DNA from: Haemophilus parainfluenzae
GTDB taxonomy: Bacteria; Pseudomonadota; Gammaproteobacteria; Enterobacterales; Pasteurellaceae
Length of the DNA: 52,899 nucleotides
Direction of reading: 5' to 3'
Assembly (NCBI GenBank): GCA_018381425.1
Contig: JAGZRY010000001.1
Coordinates: 1-52,899 of the forward strand
The notes below the pieces were generated by a model. The model ran no database searches. It saw only the letters and a program-made list of their open reading frames with translations, and had not been told where the DNA came from. The translations under genes and the position numbers were made by a program. This document shows, piece after piece, positions 24,830 through 33,017 of the stretch (position 1 is its first letter; each line of letters opens with the position of its first letter).

Positions 24830-26236
24830 ATGCAAATGAAAGCAAATAAAGCGTTCTATGTTATTGGTGGGATTACTGCTCTTGTCGTGACGCTGATGGC
24901 TGGATTTCTTTTCTCCGGTGGTAGTTCATCTAATTCAAATACAGCAGAAACCAAAAAAGAAGATGCTTTAGATCTCTCTCTCAAAGATTTATCACCGGAA
25001 GAGCTACGCTCAATGGGGCTTGAGGGTGATACATCTAAAGATACGGTTAAAACACTTATTGGTAAAGTAAAGGAAAATAACAAACGCTTTGATGAAGTGA
25101 TTTTACAAAATGACCGCTTGGTAAAAGAGAATGAGCAGTTAAAAAATCAAGCAAATAATACGGATTATCAAATTCAACAAGCAGTGCAAGCAGAAACAGG
25201 GGCGTTAATTAATGAGATTAATGCGTTAAAAAATCAGGTTTTACAAGCTGGTAATCAAGTTGTAGGAAATGGAAATACCCAGGCAAATCCCAATGCTCCT
25301 CTACCAATAAACGGAGCAACAACTGGCCCTCAGGTTGAAACTCAAGGGGGAATCAATTGGGTAAACCCAAGTGATATGAGAACCACTGATAGCCAAGGTA
25401 ACTCTTTGCAAGGTATTGGCACAAATGGAGCTGGAATTGGTTTTCCAAAAACTTTCGATAGCAATGTGAATGGCATCCGTAAATCTAATGATGGATTGCA
25501 GCCTAATACAAGCAACAACTCGATATTTAATACCGCAACACCATTTTTCACAATTGCCGCTAATTCGACTTTAACCAATTCGGTTGCCATGACTGCGCTT
25601 GTTGGACGTGTACCGATTGACAATAATGTAACTGAACCTTATCCATTTAAATTGCTTATTGGTCGAGATAACTTAATTGCAAATGGTATTGAACTTCCAG
25701 ATATTGAAGGCGCAATTGTCTCCGGAACGGCAAGTGGTGACTGGACGCTATCTTGTGTACGTGGTGATGTGAAAAGCTTAACTTTTGTGTTTAGTGATGG
25801 CCGCATTGTTTCAACAGACGATTCTAACAATAAAATTGGCTGGTTATCTGATCCGCATGGCGTACCTTGTATTCCTGGAGAGCGCAGAACGAATGCTCCG
25901 GAATACTTAACAACGAACTTCTTCTTAACTGGCGCGTCAGCAGCTGCTCAAGGCTTATCATCTTCTCAATCAACAACGGTAATTGATGGCGGTGCAGTAA
26001 TTGGTGCGGTAACAGGTAATAACGGTAAGTATATCCTTGGTCAGGCGTTAGGTGGCGGGTTGAGAGAGACTGCAGACTGGTTCCGTCAACGTTATGGCCA
26101 AATGTTTGATGCGGTATATGTTCCACCGGGTAAAGAAGTAGCCGTACACATTGAAAAACAAATTGATATTGATTATGACCGCATGTCTCGAAAAGTGAAA
26201 TACGGACAAGCCTCAAGACAATCTAACTTGGATTAA
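24830..26236 (+). CDS. TIGR03752-family transfer protein (TraB/VirB10-like)
   Basis: 468 residues. One membrane segment near the N terminus (about 10-28) is followed by a coiled-coil stretch (about 60-140: VKENNKRFDEVILQNDRLVKEN), a flexible Asn/Pro/Gln linker, and a C-terminal beta-barrel domain (about 230-455) with GRVPIDNNVTEPYPFKLLIG. This layout is that of TraB/VirB10, which spans both membranes. The end YVPPGKEVAVHIEKQIDIDYD is also typical. Confidence 0.86.
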   Translation: MQMKANKAFYVIGGITALVVTLMAGFLFSGGSSSNSNTAETKKEDALDLSLKDLSPEELRSMGLEGDTSKDTVKTLIGKVKENNKRFDEVILQNDRLVKENEQLKNQANNTDYQIQQAVQAETGALINEINALKNQVLQAGNQVVGNGNTQANPNAPLPINGATTGPQVETQGGINWVNPSDMRTTDSQGNSLQGIGTNGAGIGFPKTFDSNVNGIRKSNDGLQPNTSNNSIFNTATPFFTIAANSTLTNSVAMTALVGRVPIDNNVTEPYPFKLLIGRDNLIANGIELPDIEGAIVSGTASGDWTLSCVRGDVKSLTFVFSDGRIVSTDDSNNKIGWLSDPHGVPCIPGERRTNAPEYLTTNFFLTGASAAAQGLSSSQSTTVIDGGAVIGAVTGNNGKYILGQALGGGLRETADWFRQRYGQMFDAVYVPPGKEVAVHIEKQIDIDYDRMSRKVKYGQASRQSNLD

Positions 26237-26245
26237 GGAGCAATA

Positions 26246-26653
26246 ATGAAAGTTTTAATGATGATGGGCATGATTTTAGCCGCAAGCAGTGTTTTGACTG
26301 GCTGCTCAACTTCTCAAGGTGATTTATTGCCAACAGGCGATGCAACAATGAAAGATATTTGGAATCGAGGTGGTAATGATAGCAATATTACATCTTATCG
26401 CACACCAAATGGTCGCCTTATTGATGCGCCAAATTACGTTTCATCTCGTGAACAACAAACTTATACCCGTACAGCAGAAAATGAGGTGAAAAATCTTTTC
26501 CCTCGTTTACCAAACCCTGATTTAGTGATGTATGTTTATCCGCACTTAACTGATTCCTCAGAGCAAATGCCTGTACCAGGTTATTCTTCAGTAATTCCAT
26601 TTTATGGACGTGTGCAATATGCCCAACCGGGTGAGCGTACAAGAATGTACTAG
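26246..26653 (+). CDS. TIGR03751-family transfer lipoprotein (TraV/VirB7-like)
   Basis: 135 residues. Signal MKVLMMMGMILAASSVLTGC with lipobox LTGC gives a lipoprotein anchored at Cys 20. The following PTGDATMKDIWNRGG and FPRLPNPDLVMYVYPHL fit the TIGR03751 family. It would stabilise the outer-membrane part of the channel together with the TraK-like and TraB-like proteins encoded just before it. Confidence 0.85.
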   Translation: MKVLMMMGMILAASSVLTGCSTSQGDLLPTGDATMKDIWNRGGNDSNITSYRTPNGRLIDAPNYVSSREQQTYTRTAENEVKNLFPRLPNPDLVMYVYPHLTDSSEQMPVPGYSSVIPFYGRVQYAQPGERTRMY

Positions 26654-26668
26654 ATGAGGTAAGAAACG

Positions 26669-29539
26669 ATGGCATTATTCCAAGACGTGTTAGAGGCTTT
26701 CTTCCCCGCTAAAAAGGGTGATAAGCCTCAACCTAAAAAGGAACCTATCCTAACATCCATTGCACTGGAAGAGGCACAGCCGGATGATACCAATAACGTA
26801 GAAGAGACGATTGAAATCACTCCTGTTATGCGTAATAGAAAAATGACCAGAGAGCAACATGTTAAAATGCTTTATGGGCGCGATCCCTCTTTTATCTCCA
26901 ATCTACCTTATGCGGAATATTTGGAAGAAGAAGGCGTAATGCTTTTTGATGATGCTAAAAGTGCAGGTGCGGTATTTGATATTAAGCCTATAGGAACTGA
27001 GGGGAGAAGCAGCGACTATCTTAATCGCGTTCGCACATTGGTTAAAGATGCCTTACAGGATAGTTTCGATGAACTTGATACCAATCCTTACGTTGTACAA
27101 TTCTATTGCCAGGATGACAAGGATTTAAGTGGTTATGTTGAGAATCTGAGACAGTACATTAAAAACACTTCACCTGAAGCGAGCGGTAGTGAGTTTACAG
27201 AACAGTGGCTTGGTGAAATGGAACGTCATTTAAAAGCAGTAGGCAAACCAGGTGGGCTTTTTGTTGATGACCGGGTAACAAATACGGCATGGGCTGGAAA
27301 AGTGCGTAAAACACGCATGGTTATTTATCGTTATGCTGGAAATAATGAGACAGATACAATCGAGAAATTAAATACAGCTTGTGACCGTGTTCAAAGTGCT
27401 TTTATCACCGCTGGATTAACCATGGAGCGCCAAAATGAAACACAAATTCATCGTTGGTTATTAGAATGGTTTAATCCAAATCCATCACGCTATTTTAACA
27501 GACTCGATGACAAGGCTTGCTATGATCTTTTATCACTCTCTAAGGATGAGTCTGCTCTACCATTGCAAGACCAAGATTTTAGTGAAAATCTCTTTTTTAC
27601 GCCACCGGAAAGTAAAAATGGCTATTGGTATTTTAATGAGCAACCTCACGAAGTCATTGTGATTGATAATATTCGTAAGCAGCCGGATGTTGGCCACATG
27701 ACAGGCGAAGTCACTCGAGGTCGTAATATTAATGCACTATTTGATTTATTGCCGGAATCAACCATTATGGCTATCACTGTAGTCATTCATCCTCAAGATA
27801 AATTACAAGCGCATTTAAATAAACTAAGCAGCCGAGCTGTCGGTAATAACTATGAGTCTATCTATTTAAAACAAGATGCGCTCACAGTAACTGAATATTT
27901 AAAAGACGGACACAAGCTTTATCAAGCTGGCATGGTTTTCTATGTAAGAGGGAAAGACGATCAAGAGCTACGCATTCGCTCAAGAGAATTAAGAACGGTT
28001 TTACTAAGCAATAATTTAGTGCCAGTAAAAGAAGGTAACGAAGTTGCGCCTCTTAATAGTTATTTACGCTGGCTACCGATGAATTTTAATCCTCAATTAG
28101 ATGCAAAATCTCGTTTTTATACCAAGTATTATTGGGTGCAACACATTGCGAATATGTTACCTGTATTTGGTCGCGAGACAGGAACAGGACATCCAGGAAT
28201 CACTTATTTTAATCGCGGTGGAAGCCCATTAGATTTTGACCCACTAAACCCTAAAGACCGGACTAAAAATGCGCATAAGCTCATTTTAGGCCCTACAGGT
28301 TCAGGTAAATCGGCAACATTAACCGCACAAATGGCGCAACTGATGGCTGTGCACCGTCCTCGCTTATTTATTGTAGAAGCGGGTAACTCTTTTGGATTGT
28401 TTTCAGATTATGCGGAGCGTTACGGTTTGACGGTTAACCGTGTATCTCTTGAGCCAAGTAGTAACATCGCTTTACCGCTCTTCTCTGAAGCGCATCGTTT
28501 ATTGGAAATGGATGTTGATCTTGAAGTTCAAGATGATGACGATAATGAAGATGAAGGCGAGGAACAACGAGATTTACTTGCGGAAATGGAATTAACCGCG
28601 CGCTTAATGATCACCGGGGGAGAAGCGAAGGAAGATGAAAAAATGAGCCGTGCTGACCGCTCGGCTATTCGCCAGGCTATTTTATTAGCGGCTGAGAAAA
28701 CCTCACAAGAGACCCCACCTCGTCAAGTTTTAACCGGAGATGTAAAAGCCGCACTTGAGGAGTTAAGTCGTCGCCCGGATATTCGCCCGGAACGTGCATC
28801 TCGTCTTGCAGATATGGCCGAAGCAATGGATATTTTCTGCACTGGGGTAAATGGTCGATTCTTTAACCGTGAAGGGGAAATTTGGCCTGAAGCTGATATT
28901 ACACTTGTCGATTTGGCGATGTTTGCACGTGATGGCTATGAAGCTGAATTAGCGATTTCGTATATTTCCCTAATTAACCATATCAACTCATTAGGTGAAA
29001 AATATCAACACAGTTTCCGTCCTATCGTGAACATTACTGATGAGTCGCATATCATTACCGTAAATCCACTTCTAGCGAAGTTCCTGGTTAAAGGTTCTAA
29101 AATGTGGCGTAAATTGGGTATTTGGTTATGGTTGGCTACACAAAATATGGCTGACTTCCCTGATGAATCTGATAAATTACTCAGTATGGTTGAATGGTGG
29201 GAATTGCTTAACCTTTCTAATGATGAAGTTGAACAGGTGAACCGTTTCCGTCGTTTATCCGAAGCTCAGAAAATGATGTTGTTATCTGCGAAAAAAGCAG
29301 ATAAGAAATATACTGAAGGTGTGGTGCTCGCAACCAATATGGAAGCCTTATTCCGTGTTGTTCCACCTAGTCTTTACTTAGCGCTAGGGATGACTGAAAA
29401 ACACGAGAAAGCACAACGTAAACAATTAATGATGGAACATAACTGTACTGAGTTAGATGCGGCATTGATGGTTGCAAAAGACTTAGACAAAAAACGGGGG
29501 ATTGCAGTCAATGACGAACTTAACTCAATCGCAGCCTAA
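26669..29539 (+). CDS. Conjugative transfer ATPase (TraC/VirB4-like, TIGR03744)
   Basis: 956 residues. The N-terminal part (about 1-480) is the TraC-type domain. The ATPase core has Walker A LGPTGSGKSATL near residue 540, and a Walker B region PIVNITDESHII near 785. An acidic insert (DDDDNEDEGEEQRD) sits after Walker A. It powers pilus assembly and transfer at the inner membrane. The next gene begins inside its 3' end. Confidence 0.92.
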   Translation: MALFQDVLEAFFPAKKGDKPQPKKEPILTSIALEEAQPDDTNNVEETIEITPVMRNRKMTREQHVKMLYGRDPSFISNLPYAEYLEEEGVMLFDDAKSAGAVFDIKPIGTEGRSSDYLNRVRTLVKDALQDSFDELDTNPYVVQFYCQDDKDLSGYVENLRQYIKNTSPEASGSEFTEQWLGEMERHLKAVGKPGGLFVDDRVTNTAWAGKVRKTRMVIYRYAGNNETDTIEKLNTACDRVQSAFITAGLTMERQNETQIHRWLLEWFNPNPSRYFNRLDDKACYDLLSLSKDESALPLQDQDFSENLFFTPPESKNGYWYFNEQPHEVIVIDNIRKQPDVGHMTGEVTRGRNINALFDLLPESTIMAITVVIHPQDKLQAHLNKLSSRAVGNNYESIYLKQDALTVTEYLKDGHKLYQAGMVFYVRGKDDQELRIRSRELRTVLLSNNLVPVKEGNEVAPLNSYLRWLPMNFNPQLDAKSRFYTKYYWVQHIANMLPVFGRETGTGHPGITYFNRGGSPLDFDPLNPKDRTKNAHKLILGPTGSGKSATLTAQMAQLMAVHRPRLFIVEAGNSFGLFSDYAERYGLTVNRVSLEPSSNIALPLFSEAHRLLEMDVDLEVQDDDDNEDEGEEQRDLLAEMELTARLMITGGEAKEDEKMSRADRSAIRQAILLAAEKTSQETPPRQVLTGDVKAALEELSRRPDIRPERASRLADMAEAMDIFCTGVNGRFFNREGEIWPEADITLVDLAMFARDGYEAELAISYISLINHINSLGEKYQHSFRPIVNITDESHIITVNPLLAKFLVKGSKMWRKLGIWLWLATQNMADFPDESDKLLSMVEWWELLNLSNDEVEQVNRFRRLSEAQKMMLLSAKKADKKYTEGVVLATNMEALFRVVPPSLYLALGMTEKHEKAQRKQLMMEHNCTELDAALMVAKDLDKKRGIAVNDELNSIAA

Positions 29540-29954
29540 TCCTAATATGACTTTTCATCGTATTTTTGACATTGGGCCTCGCATCCAATCGCTTGCTTTC
29601 ACCTCTGATGAGGTGAAAGCCTATGTATTACATTTCATTGCAAAAATTAAGTCAAAAATTGGTTCAAACTGCCAATTAAGTGCATTTCCTCAGCGTGTAT
29701 TTACTCAATCAAGTTGGAAAGTACACGCTAAAGGTGATAAAGGCGAAGTGCATTTATTATTTAATATCTCTGGGCGGTTTCAATTACCCCTATTTTCTAC
29801 AGAAAACTGCCCAGCTAGACTTAATGTGGAATTAACCGATCACGTTGATGCATATTGGTTAATTCAATATTTGCTTTGGAAATTAGCTGCAATTTGGGAA
29901 TCCCCTGCAGACTTATCCCCAGTTTTTGGGGATAAGACTGTGGGTAATGAATAA
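29511..29954 (+). CDS. Hypothetical protein overlapping the ATPase gene
   Basis: 147 residues, soluble, not recognised. The body MTFHRIFDIGPRIQSLAFTSDEVKAYVLHFIAKI looks like a compact alpha/beta domain; a run of Trp and aromatic residues (DAYWLIQYLLWKLAAIWE) lies near the end. The ATG at 29511 is 29 bases before the end of the ATPase gene, so it is co-translated. The equivalent place in related elements carries an unnamed small gene. Confidence 0.65.
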   Translation: MTNLTQSQPNPNMTFHRIFDIGPRIQSLAFTSDEVKAYVLHFIAKIKSKIGSNCQLSAFPQRVFTQSSWKVHAKGDKGEVHLLFNISGRFQLPLFSTENCPARLNVELTDHVDAYWLIQYLLWKLAAIWESPADLSPVFGDKTVGNE

Positions 29955-29963
29955 GGAGCCCTG

Positions 29964-30287
29964 ATGTCTCAAGGTGAAAAGCCACAATCAAGAGGATGGC
30001 TTAAAAATGTACTCCGTTTTATCGCTATCCTTTTATTTTTATTTTTAGCCCTTACTGCAATTGGCATATTTGCAACTCAATATCTTCAGAATGTTGATAT
30101 TCGTGCTTGGTTTATTAAAACGCAGTGGATATGGTTTGCAGTACGATTATTACTATATGGTGCGATTATGTTGATGGTCTATTCCATTTCCCGTCGCCAA
30201 CCATCTTCTATGCCAGCAAAAGCAAAATGGTTAATTGCGATGATTTTAATTTTTGCTGAAGCGATTACACAGATTACTTTAGCTTAG
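29964..30287 (+). CDS. Small membrane protein of the transfer operon
   Basis: 107 residues with three hydrophobic helices (about 14-36, 50-70 and 86-105) and a basic N terminus. No family recognised. Position between the VirB4-like ATPase and TraG suggests a role in the inner-membrane complex. A ribosome-binding site AAGGAG (29953-29958) overlaps the end of the previous gene. Confidence 0.68.
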   Translation: MSQGEKPQSRGWLKNVLRFIAILLFLFLALTAIGIFATQYLQNVDIRAWFIKTQWIWFAVRLLLYGAIMLMVYSISRRQPSSMPAKAKWLIAMILIFAEAITQITLA

Positions 30288-30296
30288 GGGGGAAAT

Positions 30297-31793
30297 ATGA
30301 CATTCTCAGTTGACAGTTATCTTGAATATTTCCTGACTCTACTTGGTTGGTTGCTTAATAACGGAGTCTTTACGTTATTTGTTGGAACGGGGTTATGGCT
30401 TATTCCGCTTATCGGAATGATCTTTAAAATTTGGCGTGATGCAGCTAAACAAGGGGATGATGAGGGTGAAAAGGGGGATTTATTAATCCGTTGGCTCACA
30501 ATTGAACTCCTTCCAGCAATGCTTATCGTTGTTTTGACATTAGCCCCTCTTATCCCGGTTTCATTGAATAACCTTGAATACAATGAACGTTCATCTATTC
30601 AATGTGGCTATAAAGTTCCTGCTTCCCCGGATAAATCAGGCTATGCGCCATTTACGACAACATTTGGAGACAGACAAGCCCGAATTCCTATTTGGTGGAT
30701 GTTGATGCACAAAGTGGATAAAGGTCTAACTTATGGTATGACCGCAATATTGCCTTGCCAGCGTGATTTACGTCAGGTTAGATTTGAGGTGCAACATCAA
30801 AAAATCACTAACCCAGCATTATTAACTGAAGTGCAGCAATTTGTGCAACAATGCTATATCCCGGCTCGTCAAAAATTACAAACAAGCCAAATTGTCTTGA
30901 ATCCAGCACAAATCCGCGAAACATCCTGGTTAGGTGGTAAATTGCTTATTAATAACAGCGAGCTCTACCCTCGTTTTAGGGCTCAGCAACCTATTAGCAC
31001 GTTCCCTTATGATGCAAATCGAGATGCGGCATTACCTAATTCGGGAAAAGGTGGTTTCCCAAGCTGTGATCAATGGTGGGATGAAAGTGGAGCTGGATTA
31101 AAATCTCGCTTACTTACAGATATGCGTCAAAACTTATCTGCCCAGGTGAGTGATTTCTTTAATTCTATCGACAACCAAGATGAAGCTTTATTGAGAACAC
31201 TTTTACGCTCTGAAAACATAGATGTTTCAAAAGGGAAAATGTACCAAGGTTACGGTGGTAGTGTTGAATTTGGATTTTGGAATGCCGTCACTCGACTCAC
31301 CTCGACTGTAGGAACTGCAGTGGGAAGTTTAGCGATATTCCCTGGCCTCGATGCAATGCGACAAGCCTTACCAATGGTTCAATCCTTTATGATTATGGCT
31401 CTGATAGTTTTAATTCCAGTCATTACGATTTTAAGTGGTTTTTCAATTAAAGCTGTAGTGACACTAAGCTTTGTATATTTTGCACTTATTACAACCACAT
31501 TTTGGTGGGAATTGGCACGATGGTTAGACTCATATATGATTGAGATTATGTACAGCTCACCGTCTCATAACTCATTTAATATTAATTTTTTAGAGAATGC
31601 GCAAGACGATATTATTTCTAACTTTGTGATGGGAAGTATGTTTATATTCTTACCAACATTATGGTTTGGCGCTATGTCTTGGGCTGGTATTAATATGGGC
31701 GGGGCGATGTCTCAAGCGTTAAAACAAGGTTCAAATCATGCTAGTTCAGCAGGGGGGAAAGGCGGAGAGTTAATTCAAAGCAAGTTAAAATAA
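30297..31793 (+). CDS. traG: TraG N-terminal-domain transfer membrane protein
   Basis: 498 residues, matching only the N-terminal membrane half of F-type TraG (mating-pair stabilisation). Hydrophobic segments are at about 25-45, 65-90, 355-400 and 440-465. Typical pieces are YLEYFLTLLGWLLNNGVF and CDQWWDESGAGLKSRL in the large periplasmic loop. It ends the + strand transfer operon and shares a two-way terminator with the - strand gene that follows. Confidence 0.87.
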   Translation: MTFSVDSYLEYFLTLLGWLLNNGVFTLFVGTGLWLIPLIGMIFKIWRDAAKQGDDEGEKGDLLIRWLTIELLPAMLIVVLTLAPLIPVSLNNLEYNERSSIQCGYKVPASPDKSGYAPFTTTFGDRQARIPIWWMLMHKVDKGLTYGMTAILPCQRDLRQVRFEVQHQKITNPALLTEVQQFVQQCYIPARQKLQTSQIVLNPAQIRETSWLGGKLLINNSELYPRFRAQQPISTFPYDANRDAALPNSGKGGFPSCDQWWDESGAGLKSRLLTDMRQNLSAQVSDFFNSIDNQDEALLRTLLRSENIDVSKGKMYQGYGGSVEFGFWNAVTRLTSTVGTAVGSLAIFPGLDAMRQALPMVQSFMIMALIVLIPVITILSGFSIKAVVTLSFVYFALITTTFWWELARWLDSYMIEIMYSSPSHNSFNINFLENAQDDIISNFVMGSMFIFLPTLWFGAMSWAGINMGGAMSQALKQGSNHASSAGGKGGELIQSKLK

Positions 31794-31824
31794 TAAAAGG
31801 GGAATTTATATTCCCCTTTTATTT
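31793..31824. terminator. Two-way terminator between traG and the reverse-strand genes
   Basis: Stem AAAAGGGGAA/TTCCCCTTTT with a 6-base loop, and A/T runs on both sides, serving both converging strands. Confidence 0.88.
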
Positions 31825-32175
31825 TATCTCATAAAACTCATTCATGTGTTCAAATGTATCTACGTCATCCTCAACATCAATTCTTGTTCCAAAAGAATAA
31901 AAACCAACCCCCTCAGGGCCATCTCGATAGCCATCCTCATGTTCTTCAAATTCTAACAGCGTATTCATTATGGATTTATTCTCAGCACCACTGCCATAAT
32001 CAGTCTCTTTAAAGGATTTAGCTTTAGAAATTACAACTCCAGCCAAAACTGGACTCGCAGCAAGAGCCACAGCTGTCACAAAAGCTTTACGAGGCTTTCC
32101 TGGGAGAAATGACAAAGTGCGGTCAATTTTCTTAAAAAATTGTCCGACAGAATGGCCAAAATTTTGAGCATCCAT
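31819..32175 (-). CDS. Hypothetical acidic protein
   Basis: 118 residues, not recognised. One possible membrane or amphipathic segment (FVTAVALAASPVLAGVVI, about 33-50), then an acidic C-terminal half (EFEEHEDGYRDGPEGVGFYS). I start it at the ATG at 32175, which has GGAGAGAGG just upstream; a longer frame to 32214 has none. An uptake signal sequence lies inside (32115-32123). It is transcribed toward traG and separated from the other reverse-strand transfer genes by a divergent small gene. Confidence 0.6.
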   Translation of the reverse strand: MDAQNFGHSVGQFFKKIDRTLSFLPGKPRKAFVTAVALAASPVLAGVVISKAKSFKETDYGSGAENKSIMNTLLEFEEHEDGYRDGPEGVGFYSFGTRIDVEDDVDTFEHMNEFYEIK

Positions 32176-32371
32176 ATCCTCTCTCCTATCAAAAATACTC
32201 TGACTTACTCTCATTGTACTCTTATTATTCTTTTATTAAAACCTCGTTTTAAGCAGAAAAAATGTGATTTTTGCGATCCACGTCGCAAATTTTACTCATT
32301 TTACTGATTTATCTATCTCCTCAATGTACCTTAACACTGCAATATAAAAATAAACCGTACCAGGAGGAGAT

Positions 32372-32551
32372 ATGAAAGCTCGTTTTAAAGAATGGCTTAT
32401 TAGTTTAAATGAAATAGCAATGAATGAATTAGGAATTGATGAAATGCTTACTCATCTTGATGATGAACTGAATATCATTAACGGAAACGAATGTGAACAG
32501 GAGATTTTAAATAATTTAATACAAATCTTTGAAGATAGTGAATGCCACTAA
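32372..32551 (+). CDS. Small 59-residue protein
   Basis: 59 residues (MKARFKEWLISLNEIAMNEL at the start, ending FEDSECH), acidic and helical. The ribosome-binding site AGGAGGAG (32362-32369) is one of the best in the window and a two-way terminator follows the stop directly, which together support a real gene. No family recognised. It runs opposite to both neighbours. Confidence 0.62.
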   Translation: MKARFKEWLISLNEIAMNELGIDEMLTHLDDELNIINGNECEQEILNNLIQIFEDSECH

Positions 32552-32580
32552 AAAATAAGCGGGGAAATCCCGCTTATTTT
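32552..32580. terminator. Two-way terminator
   Basis: A 12-bp perfect stem AAAATAAGCGGG/CCCGCTTATTTT with a 5-base loop. It ends the 59-residue gene on the + strand and the secreted-protein gene on the - strand. Confidence 0.9.
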
Positions 32581-32594
32581 ATCTCTATTTACGC

Positions 32595-33002
32595 TTATGA
32601 AGCTTTCATACTGCGACGTTCAAAGTTTTGAGTTGCACTACCCGCTTTACAGCTCACCGTATCCATTTTACTGCCATTGGTGATATAAAGCATTGGCTCT
32701 TCAATACTGTTACTATTGTGTGGTTGCACAAATTGAATCGTGTAACTTGTGCCATTATTTCTCATTTCTAATGAGCTAGTAATAAATCCTGAACCAGTAG
32801 CCACATAAGAATCTTGATTAGCAAAAACTTGTTTTACCGGATTCTTAAAAGAAACTTGGCCATAAGTAAATTCATAATCTGAACCATTTTTTGTTACAGA
32901 CACCGGGCTTCCGTTCTCTGCCGTACAAGAAAAAATATTATTAGCTGCAAACACTGGCGTTGCAAACATAGCTACCGCTCCAATAGTGAGTAATTTTTTC
33001 AT
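32595..33002 (-). CDS. Secreted protein at the end of the reverse-strand transfer operon
   Basis: 135 residues with a clear signal peptide (MKKLLTIGAVAMFATPVFA). The mature part is beta-rich with two cysteines (FSCTAEN and VSCKAGS) that could form a disulphide. I do not recognise a family. It lies 15 bases after the TIGR03755-like gene and is the last gene before the terminator, so it belongs to the reverse-strand transfer operon and is probably periplasmic or surface-exposed. Confidence 0.65.
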   Translation of the reverse strand: MKKLLTIGAVAMFATPVFAANNIFSCTAENGSPVSVTKNGSDYEFTYGQVSFKNPVKQVFANQDSYVATGSGFITSSLEMRNNGTSYTIQFVQPHNSNSIEEPMLYITNGSKMDTVSCKAGSATQNFERRSMKAS

Positions 33003-33017
33003 AAAAATATCCTTTAT